64,000 nt of DNA from Pseudooceanicola nitratireducens. GTDB lineage: Bacteria; Pseudomonadota; Alphaproteobacteria; Rhodobacterales; Rhodobacteraceae. Each line of letters opens with the position of its first letter. Position 1 is the stretch's first letter. This document shows, piece after piece, positions 58,297 to 64,000 of this stretch. The DNA is taken from assembly GCF_900109195.1 (NCBI RefSeq), contig NZ_FNZG01000001.1:1178001-1242000 (forward strand). The letters are read 5' to 3'. A program made the position numbers and the translations under genes. The notes below the pieces were generated by a model, which saw nothing but the letters and a program-made list of their open reading frames with translations, was not told the origin of the DNA and made no database searches.

Positions 58297-58346
58297 TGAC
58301 GCCATTAAGCGCCAAAATCAAACCTGATTGACGTTATTTGGCGTCA
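58297..58346. promoter_or_regulatory. Inverted TGACGCCA / TGGCGTCA pair in the divergent region
   Basis: TGACGCCA at 58297-58304 and its exact reverse complement TGGCGTCA at 58339-58346 are 34 bases apart. The right arm is also part of TGACG-N8-CGTCA (58329-58346). It lies just upstream of the XRE gene start at 58260 and could be its operator. Confidence 0.45.
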
Positions 58347-58480
58347 GTGGATGCACCATATAGCGACAGGTCTTAAAATGCACGACACAATTTGCCGGTA
58401 AAATGAACAGGATTGGGAATTTGCGGACGCTACTCGCTCAACCACACTGGGGTGGGAGCAAAATTTTTCCGGAGAAACAG

Positions 58481-58885
58481 ATGTTTGGCGTCGTTCTGTG
58501 GAGCAATGGGGTCAGTGGTAAGGCCGTGATCTGGTGTGAGGACCAGGGCGATCTTGCCTTCATGAACATGCGGGATGACCTGGCCGAGGGTACGGCCGAG
58601 GTCTCGCCCGGAGATCTCTTGCGATTTGAACTATTTACGGAAGAGTCGATCCGCCGCGCGCGCAACGTATGCGTGATAGAAACGCAGCACGCACCGGATC
58701 TGGCAGACGCGCTTGAGGGCGTGGATGCCGTTTCCAGGGCGACGCAACGTCAAGCTGCGCCCTCTGGTCAAATTGTGTGCGAACCGGCAACAATCCTGCC
58801 ATTTCCGGGCGGATCTGTTCCGAATGCGCATCAGGCCGGGTCCGACAAACAACAACAGCGCCACATGGGCGCCGTTCTGGCCTGA
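58481..58885 (+). CDS. Conserved-looking 134-residue protein of unknown function
   Basis: The product begins MFGVVLWSNGVSGKAVIWCE and has a compact N-half with LAFMNMRDDLAEG, then a Gln-rich C-terminal tail. No family is recognised. GGAGAAACAG directly before the ATG at 58481 is a good ribosome site; a longer reading from 58403 is less likely. It is divergent from the XRE regulator and convergent with ilvN. A cold-shock or phage-repressor-like role cannot be supported. Confidence 0.65.
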   Translation: MFGVVLWSNGVSGKAVIWCEDQGDLAFMNMRDDLAEGTAEVSPGDLLRFELFTEESIRRARNVCVIETQHAPDLADALEGVDAVSRATQRQAAPSGQIVCEPATILPFPGGSVPNAHQAGSDKQQQRHMGAVLA

Positions 58886-58952
58886 GCTGATTCAGGCAAT
58901 TCAATGAACTGGAATTCCAGGGGCGGGGGCTCTCTTGGATCCGGGCCTGGAT

Positions 58953-58977
58953 GCGGGGGACCGAACCGGTCCCCCGC
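58953..58977. terminator. Strong hairpin between convergent genes
   Basis: GCGGGGGACCG and CGGTCCCCCGC pair over 11 bases around AAC. No T-run follows on either strand. It lies between the 134-residue gene and ilvN and may slow or end transcription from both sides. Confidence 0.55.
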
Positions 58978-59012
58978 GTCCTTCACCCAGGTGCTGGCCC
59001 CGTGCGGTGACC

Positions 59013-59579
59013 TTACGCCTCGGCCCCGCGCGACAGGGCGGCGACGCCCGTACGCGCCATTTCGATCAGCCCCAAGGGGCGCATCAGGTCCGCGAAGGCG
59101 TCGATCTTGTCCGGCGCGCCGGTGATTTCGAAAACAAAGCTGTCCAGCGTGCTGTCCACGACATTGGCGCGGAAGATATCGGCCAGGCGCAGCGCCTCGA
59201 CCCGCTTGTCGCCGCCGCTGGCGACCTTGAGCAGCGCCAGTTCACGCTCGACCGAGGGGCCCTCGACCGTCAGATCATGCACTTGGTGTACGGGGACGAT
59301 CCGGCCCAGCTGCGCCTTGATCTGTTCGATCACCTGCGGCGTGCCGCGGGTGACGATGGTGATGCGCGACAGATGACCCAGATGGTCCACCTCGGCCACG
59401 GTGAGGCTTTCGATATTGTAGCCCCGACCCGAGAACAGGCCGATCACGCGGGCCAGAACGCCGGCTTCGTTGTCGACCAGAACGGCCAGGGTGTGGGTCT
59501 CGACCTGGTCCGAGAAGTTGGGGCGCAGGTTGTAGGCCGAATGCTTGTTCGAGCCCTTCTTGATATGTAGTGCGTTCAT
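59013..59579 (-). CDS. ilvN: Acetolactate synthase small (regulatory) subunit
   Basis: The 188-residue protein has an N-terminal ACT domain: HTLAVLVDNEAGVLARVIGLF then GYNIESLTVA, and a C-terminal ALS small-subunit domain (about 95-185). It binds valine or similar amino acids to regulate the catalytic subunit encoded next door. The start ATG is at 59579. It is separated from ilvB by 102 bases with a GC-rich hairpin and is likely on the same transcript. Confidence 0.93.
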   Translation of the reverse strand: MNALHIKKGSNKHSAYNLRPNFSDQVETHTLAVLVDNEAGVLARVIGLFSGRGYNIESLTVAEVDHLGHLSRITIVTRGTPQVIEQIKAQLGRIVPVHQVHDLTVEGPSVERELALLKVASGGDKRVEALRLADIFRANVVDSTLDSFVFEITGAPDKIDAFADLMRPLGLIEMARTGVAALSRGAEA

Positions 59580-59681
59580 TTTGGTTCGTCCTTGCTGACG
59601 GGCGTTGGTCCGGTGGAAGGGCGGCCCCTTGGGCCGCGCCTTCGATGGGGCGCAGGGCGGGGCAGGCCCGCCCGTCGCGCG

Positions 59682-61436
59682 TTACACCAGAACCGCGCCT
59701 CCCTCTTTGATGGCGTCCTTGGTCGAAGCGTCGCCAAGCAGCATCTTGTTGTGCGGCTCGCCCGACGGGATCATGGGGAAGCAGTTTTCATGCTTCTCGA
59801 CCAGGCAGTCGAAGATCACCGGACCGTCGTAGTTGATCATCTCCATGATCGCGTCGTCCAGGTCGGCAGGATCCTTGCAGATGATGCCCTTGGCCCCGAA
59901 GGCCTCGGCCAGCTTGACGAAATCGGGCAGCGCCTCGCTCCAGGACTGGGAATAGCGTTCGCCGTGCAGCAGCTGCTGCCACTGGCGCACCATGCCAAGC
60001 CGTTCGTTGTTCAGGATGAACTGTTTCACCGGCAGGTTGAACTGCATCGCGGTGCCCATTTCCTGCATGTTCATCAACCACGAGGCCTCGCCGGCCACGT
60101 TGATCACCAGCGCGTCACGATGCGCCATCTGCACCCCGATCGAGGCCGGGAAGCCATAGCCCATGGTGCCCAGGCCCCCGCTGGTCATCCAGCGGTTGGG
60201 GTCTTCGAAGTGCAGGTACTGCGCGGCCCACATCTGGTGCTGGCCGACCTCGGTCGTGATATAGCGGTCGTGATCCTTGGTCAGCGCCTGAAGACGTTGC
60301 AGCGCGTACTGCGGTTTGATCACGCTGTCCGAGCCCTTGTAGGTCAGGCAGTTGACGGCGCGCCATTCCTCGATCTGTTTCCACCACTTGGCGACAGCTT
60401 CGGAATTGGTCTTGCGGCCGCGGGCCTTCCAGACCTTCAGCATGTCTTCCAGCACATGGGCCACGTCGCCGACGATCGGGATATCGACATGGATCACCTT
60501 GTTGATCGACGAGGGGTCGATGTCGATATGCGCCTTGCGCGAATTCGGGCTGAAGGCGTCGATCCGGCCAGTGATCCGGTCGTCAAAGCGCGCGCCGATG
60601 TTGATCATCAGGTCACAGCCGTGCATGGCCATGTTCGCCTCGTACAGCCCGTGCATGCCCAGCATGCCCAGCCATTTGTCACCCGAGCCGGGATAGGCCC
60701 CGAGGCCCATCAGCGTCGAGGTGATCGGGAAACCGGTCGCCTCCACCAGTTCGCGCAGCAGCTGGCTGGCCGCAGGGCCAGAGTTGATGACGCCGCCGCC
60801 GGTGTAGAAGATCGGTTTCTTCGCCGTCTCCATGGCTTCGACCAATTCCTTGATCGTCTCCATGTCGCCCTTGACCTGCGGCTGATAGCGGTGCTGCGTC
60901 GCCTTGGTCGGGGGCGTGTAGCTGCCATTGGCGAACTGCACATCCTTGGGGATGTCGATCAGCACCGGGCCGGGGCGGCCGCTGGTGGCGACGTGGAAGG
61001 CCTCGTGCAGGGTGGCGGGCAGGGCGTCGGTGTCCTTCACCAGCCAGTTGTGCTTGGTGCAGGGGCGGGTGATGCCCACGGTGTCGGCTTCCTGGAAGGC
61101 GTCCGAGCCGATCATGAAGGTCGGCACCTGGCCGGTCAGAACCACGATCGGGATCGAGTCGAGCAGCGCATCCGCAAGCCCGGTCACCGCATTGGTGGCC
61201 CCGGGACCCGAGGTGACAAGAACGACGCCCGGCTTACCGGTCGAACGGGCATAGCCCTCGGCCGCGTGCACCGCGCCCTGTTCGTGACGCACCAGGATGT
61301 GCTGAATGTCGTTCTGCTGAAAGATCTCGTCATAAATGGGTAGGACCGCGCCGCCCGGATAGCCGAATACGGTGTCGACGCCGTGATCCTTCAGCGCTTG
61401 CACCACCATTCTTGCACCAGTCATCTGCCGTGCCAT
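59682..61436 (-). CDS. ilvB: Acetolactate synthase large (catalytic) subunit
   Basis: The 584-residue TPP enzyme forms acetolactate or acetohydroxybutyrate, the first step of valine, leucine and isoleucine synthesis. It begins with VFGYPGGAVLPIYDE and the activating Glu in RHEQGAVHAAEGYAR. The central domain has GLGAYPGSGDKWLGMLGMHG. The TPP/Mg motif is read as INVAGEASWLMN, where the usual Asp after the first Gly is Glu. FAD binding is expected. The gene is preceded by the attenuator described separately. Confidence 0.94.
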   Translation of the reverse strand: MARQMTGARMVVQALKDHGVDTVFGYPGGAVLPIYDEIFQQNDIQHILVRHEQGAVHAAEGYARSTGKPGVVLVTSGPGATNAVTGLADALLDSIPIVVLTGQVPTFMIGSDAFQEADTVGITRPCTKHNWLVKDTDALPATLHEAFHVATSGRPGPVLIDIPKDVQFANGSYTPPTKATQHRYQPQVKGDMETIKELVEAMETAKKPIFYTGGGVINSGPAASQLLRELVEATGFPITSTLMGLGAYPGSGDKWLGMLGMHGLYEANMAMHGCDLMINIGARFDDRITGRIDAFSPNSRKAHIDIDPSSINKVIHVDIPIVGDVAHVLEDMLKVWKARGRKTNSEAVAKWWKQIEEWRAVNCLTYKGSDSVIKPQYALQRLQALTKDHDRYITTEVGQHQMWAAQYLHFEDPNRWMTSGGLGTMGYGFPASIGVQMAHRDALVINVAGEASWLMNMQEMGTAMQFNLPVKQFILNNERLGMVRQWQQLLHGERYSQSWSEALPDFVKLAEAFGAKGIICKDPADLDDAIMEMINYDGPVIFDCLVEKHENCFPMIPSGEPHNKMLLGDASTKDAIKEGGAVLV

Positions 61437-61494
61437 CGTGTCTCTCCATCTCGCGGCGCTGTTGCGCCCATCTTCGATTGCCTAATCCACAAAC

Positions 61495-61567
61495 AAAAAA
61501 GCCCCCGGTGGTTTTCCGGGGGCGCATGGGGTCCTAATCAGGTTCCGGTGTTACCGGCCCATGCGCC
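61495..61567 (-). promoter_or_regulatory. ilvB transcription attenuator (terminator/antiterminator)
   Basis: On the minus strand the terminator stem is GCCCCCGG / CCGGGGGC (61523-61501) with loop AAAACCA and T-run to 61495. Alternatively, GGCGCATGGG (61567-61558), overlapping the end of the leader peptide, pairs perfectly with CCCATGCGCC (61530-61521), which overlaps the terminator's left arm. A ribosome stalled early in the leader would leave the antiterminator free; a ribosome reading to the stop would cover it and let the terminator form. Confidence 0.85.
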
Positions 61568-61598
61568 TTACTCCTACGATGACGACTAGCGTTGCCAT
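61551..61598 (-). CDS. ilvB leader peptide (15 residues)
   Basis: The frame reads MATLVVIVGVRRMGR then TAA, with Leu, four Val and one Ile in the first ten codons. AGGAGG lies ten bases before the ATG. The peptide is too short for a gene caller. Its codons are the branched-chain amino acids made by the operon, the classic design of an attenuator. It lies between the promoter and the terminator of the ilvB leader. Confidence 0.85.
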   Translation of the reverse strand: MATLVVIVGVRRMGR

Positions 61599-61632
61599 GC
61601 CCGAAGGGCCTCCTGATCATTGGTAATGGATG

Positions 61633-61659
61633 ATTATGGCCTTGGTGCACCAAGGTCAA
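61633..61659 (-). promoter_or_regulatory. ilvB promoter with a 16-bp palindrome in the spacer
   Basis: On the minus strand TTGACC (61659-61654) and CATAAT (61638-61633) are -35 and -10 with a 15-base spacer, slightly short. CCTTGGTGCACCAAGG at 61640-61655 is a perfect palindrome lying between and overlapping the -35. It is placed like an operator. The leader-peptide start is about 35 bases downstream of the -10. Confidence 0.6.
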
Positions 61660-61899
61660 CCGCAATTCTGCGGCTAAAATGTCGCGTATCGGTCAAAATC
61701 TTTGCGAAAGTTGCGTGACGTGGCGGCATTGCGAAGGAAATGGAAATTTGCGTGGTTCGGCCCGCTGTCTGCCTGACCTTTGGGCAATCTGCCGGGGCTT
61801 TGGGGGAGTCTCTGATCGGGCAGGGCAGTGCCCGGCCCGATCATGGCGCAGCGGCTGGCCGCGGACCCGATGGTCCCGGCGGGGCGGATGCTGGCGGGG
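61660..61899. other. Intergenic region beyond the ilvB promoter
   Basis: About 240 bases between the ilvB promoter and the end of the carbonic anhydrase-like gene. It should hold any upstream ilvB activator sites. I see no ORF of note, no strong inverted repeat and no terminator with a T-run. Confidence 0.4.
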
Positions 61900-62757
61900 T
61901 CAGTCGATCGGCGACAGAAGCTCGGGCGCGGTGACAAGGGCGCGCACCCCGTGGGAGTGGTCTTCTTCGAAGACGTTCCCCTCTAGCGCCCATTCGTAGA
62001 TCGAGGTGATATCGACCCGCGCACAGCGGGGGCGCACCGACCATGTCACCTGAAGGGGGGAGCAGGTCGCCTGATCGTACTTGGGCCCCGTGGTCGATCC
62101 GGCGAAGACCACGGGCGTGCCGGTATCCAAGGGCAGGCTGCGCGGCTGCGACCGCCCCTCGACCTGGTGGCCGCCATGGGCAAAGGCCATGAAGTCCAGC
62201 GCATGGGGATCGTTCACCACCAGGAAGACCTGGGATTCCACCCGCAACGTGGGATTGGCGCAGGCCGGTGACAGGCAGGACCCAAGGCCTGGGCCGGGTG
62301 ACACATCGCAGGAGGAATAGACCCAATGAACCTCGATCGTGTCGCCGGGTTTCACCCCGTCAAAGGTGCCGTGACCAAAGGCGGGATCCTCAAGTTCGGC
62401 CGGGGTCAGCTGATCGGCGTTGTTGCAGATGTAACCGCCGGCCCCGGAGGAGCCATCCGTCACGGCAGCAGTCATGAAGCCGGGGCCGCGATGTTCGGCG
62501 TTGGTGTGCATGTGGATATTGCACAGGTTCATCTGGTCAGGTGGCGGCGCGGCGGGAAAGCGGACGGGATTTCGTCCCTGGGCGTTCCCGATATCGCGCG
62601 GCGTCTGGGGGCCGAACCCCTGGCACAATGCGCCCGGCGCGGCCTCCGACACCGGGGCGGGGGCAGGCGTATCCCCGGCCGCGAGGCCCGGCAGGGGGAG
62701 ACAGGACAGCATCAGGGCAAGTACCGACAGTTGCGACAGAATCTGGGGCGGGATCAT
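61900..62757 (-). CDS. Putative secreted delta-class carbonic anhydrase
   Basis: The 285-residue protein has a signal peptide (LSVLALMLSCLPLPGLAAG) and a mature part with LCNIHMHTNAEHRGPGF, a cluster of histidines like the zinc site of carbonic anhydrases. Further on are EVHWVYSSCD and EEDHSHGVRALVTAPELL. I recognise the pattern from proteins annotated as delta-class carbonic anhydrases in marine bacteria; the class call is tentative. Such an enzyme would interconvert CO2 and bicarbonate in the periplasm. Six or more cysteines may form disulfides. GAGGAGG precedes the ATG. Confidence 0.65.
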   Translation of the reverse strand: MIPPQILSQLSVLALMLSCLPLPGLAAGDTPAPAPVSEAAPGALCQGFGPQTPRDIGNAQGRNPVRFPAAPPPDQMNLCNIHMHTNAEHRGPGFMTAAVTDGSSGAGGYICNNADQLTPAELEDPAFGHGTFDGVKPGDTIEVHWVYSSCDVSPGPGLGSCLSPACANPTLRVESQVFLVVNDPHALDFMAFAHGGHQVEGRSQPRSLPLDTGTPVVFAGSTTGPKYDQATCSPLQVTWSVRPRCARVDITSIYEWALEGNVFEEDHSHGVRALVTAPELLSPID

Positions 62758-63018
62758 CCGATCCTCCTCTTTCGGGTAGGTAGGAGAAGCCTATCCCCAA
62801 GTCCTTTCCAAAAGATGAAACCGACACGTATTTTTCCCATAGTCTCAATAAATAAGGGGCAAAAGCTATTCCAGGTCACCCGCGGCGGCTAACCATACGG
62901 CAGCGTCAAAGAAAATGTTTGCGCTCGCTCACGGCATCTGTAGGTTTGGGCCACTAAATAAGGCCGGGAGACCTGTTTGGGGAGAGCCGGCCAGATTGAT
63001 CTGTTGGGAGGAAACAAG

Positions 63019-64000
63019 ATGGATCGTCGTTCTTTTCTGAAAACTTCTGCTCTGGGTGGCTCTGCAGCTGCCGCGACCACGCTGGCCGCGCCTGCGATCG
63101 CACAGGGCAACACCACGCTGACCATGGTCACCACCTGGCCGCGCGGCCTGGCAGGCGTCTGGGATTCGGTCGAGCGTTTTACCAATAACGTCAACACCAT
63201 GTCCGGCGGCACCCTCACCATCGACCCCAAGGGCGCAGGTGAGCTGGTCGGCGCGCTGGAAAGCTTCGACGCCGTGACCTCGGGTCAGGCCGACATGTAC
63301 CACGGTGCAGACTACTACTGGGTTGGCCAGCACCCCGCATGGGCCTTCTTCACCGCCGTTCCCTTTGGCATGACCGCGCCGGAAATGATGGTGTGGTACT
63401 ACGCTCAGGACGGCATGGCGCTGCACCACGAGCTGGGCGAAGTCTTCGGTATCAAGGGCTTCATTGCCGGTCAGACCGCCGCACAGGGTGGCGGCTGGTA
63501 CCGCAACGAAATCAAGTCGGCAGAAGACTTCAAGGGTCTCAAGTTCCGTATGCCCGGCCTTGGCGGCAAGGCGCTGGCCGAATTGGGCGCATCCGTGCAG
63601 AACATCCCTGGCGGCGAGATCTACCAAGCGCTGTCCACCGGCGCGCTGGACGGCACCGAGTGGATCGGCCCCTGGTCGGACGAGAAGTTGGGCCTGCAGG
63701 AAGTCTGCGACCACTACTACCCCGCCGGCTTCCACGAGCCGGGCGCGGCGCTGTCCGTCGGCTGCAACCTCGACGTCTTCAACGGCCTGTCGGCCGAGCA
63801 CCAGGAGATCATCAAGGTCGCCGCGGCAGATGCGCATCAGCACAACTACGCGGTCTTCATCGCCAACAACGGTCCGGCGCTGCAGCGTCTGAAGGACGGC
63901 GGCACGCAGATCCACCAGTTCTCGGACGACGTGTGGGATGCCTTCGGCGCGGCCTCCAAGGCGGTTCTGGACAGCTCCATGGATGATGAGCTGTTCGCGA
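63019..64000 (+). CDS. TRAP transporter solute-binding protein (DctP/TakP-like), partial at right edge
   Basis: At least 327 residues are present and the frame is open at the window edge. A signal peptide with RR (MDRRSFLKTSALGGSAAAA) suggests Tat export. The mature part has the DctP pattern: AGELVGALESFDAVTSGQAD, the YYWVGQHPAWAFFTAVPFG region, GGWYRNEIKSADDFKGLKFR, and the substrate Arg in LKFRMPGLGG. ALSTGALDGTEWIGPWSDEK (about 210-230) is close to TakP of Rhodobacter, which binds 2-oxo acids. The two membrane subunits (DctQ, DctM) would be just beyond the edge. Confidence 0.92.
   Translation, partial: MDRRSFLKTSALGGSAAAATTLAAPAIAQGNTTLTMVTTWPRGLAGVWDSVERFTNNVNTMSGGTLTIDPKGAGELVGALESFDAVTSGQADMYHGADYYWVGQHPAWAFFTAVPFGMTAPEMMVWYYAQDGMALHHELGEVFGIKGFIAGQTAAQGGGWYRNEIKSAEDFKGLKFRMPGLGGKALAELGASVQNIPGGEIYQALSTGALDGTEWIGPWSDEKLGLQEVCDHYYPAGFHEPGAALSVGCNLDVFNGLSAEHQEIIKVAAADAHQHNYAVFIANNGPALQRLKDGGTQIHQFSDDVWDAFGAASKAVLDSSMDDELFA

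Overview
This 64 kb window is a gene-dense, high-GC stretch of alphaproteobacterial core chromosome, most likely Rhodobacterales (Roseobacter/Paracoccaceae type). The evidence is the sciP-ctrA pair, a C4-pathway 5-aminolevulinate synthase with a perfect FNR-type box, GTTC-N7-GTTC SOS boxes, the block pyrH-frr-uppS-cdsA-dxr-rseP-bamA-ompH-fabZ-lpxA-lpxI-lpxB, and a TakP-like TRAP binding protein. No phage, insertion sequence, CRISPR array, rRNA or tRNA gene is visible. The two edge genes, ssb and the TRAP binding protein, run off the window.

Layout. 1-1.9 kb: ssb (partial), a lytic transglycosylase and a small exported protein. 1.9-9.6 kb: a leftward peptide/solute ABC importer operon (binding protein, two permeases, fused double ATPase) followed by an AraC-type regulator. 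9.7-23.5 kb: miaA, then a long rightward envelope and isoprenoid block covering UMP kinase, ribosome recycling, undecaprenyl-PP synthesis, CDP-DAG synthesis, DXP reductoisomerase, RseP, BamA, OmpH/Skp, FabZ and the lipid A enzymes LpxA, LpxI and LpxB. 23.7-30.8 kb: mnmA, the cell-cycle regulators SciP and CtrA, then ligA, recG and a 40-residue membrane protein behind tandem SOS boxes. 31-38.9 kb: a soluble chemoreceptor, a NifU-like scaffold, hisI, gluQ, trmFO, a di-heme peroxidase, an enoyl-CoA hydratase and a thioesterase. 39-49 kb: rplM-rpsI, a membrane chemoreceptor, TetR-PPK2, a hydrolase, metA, a P-loop protein and two EamA exporters. 49-58.9 kb: hemA, a RodZ-like protein, ispG, two overlapping DsbA-like genes, an M48 protease, an aminotransferase, an XRE regulator and a divergent small gene. 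59-64 kb: the ilvB-ilvN acetolactate synthase genes with a leader-peptide attenuator, a putative delta-class carbonic anhydrase and the TRAP binding protein.

Themes. Two isoprenoid genes (dxr, ispG) and uppS link precursor supply to envelope synthesis. BamA, OmpH, RseP, the M48 protease and the two Dsb-like proteins serve envelope quality control. DNA repair (ssb, ligA, recG) sits beside an SOS-controlled small membrane protein.

The most interesting non-obvious signals are: (1) four GTTC half-sites, two pairs with exact N7 spacing, in front of the 40-residue membrane protein after recG, a candidate SOS-induced division checkpoint or toxin peptide; (2) a complete ilvB attenuator with a 15-residue Leu/Val/Ile-rich leader peptide, terminator and competing antiterminator, plus a perfect 16-bp palindrome in its promoter; (3) a conserved intergenic hairpin repeat at three places; (4) a 43-residue membrane protein between rseP and bamA; (5) an FNR box before hemA and a CtrA-type box before ctrA. 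None of this amounts to a proven new system. The SOS-small-protein locus is the best candidate for one.
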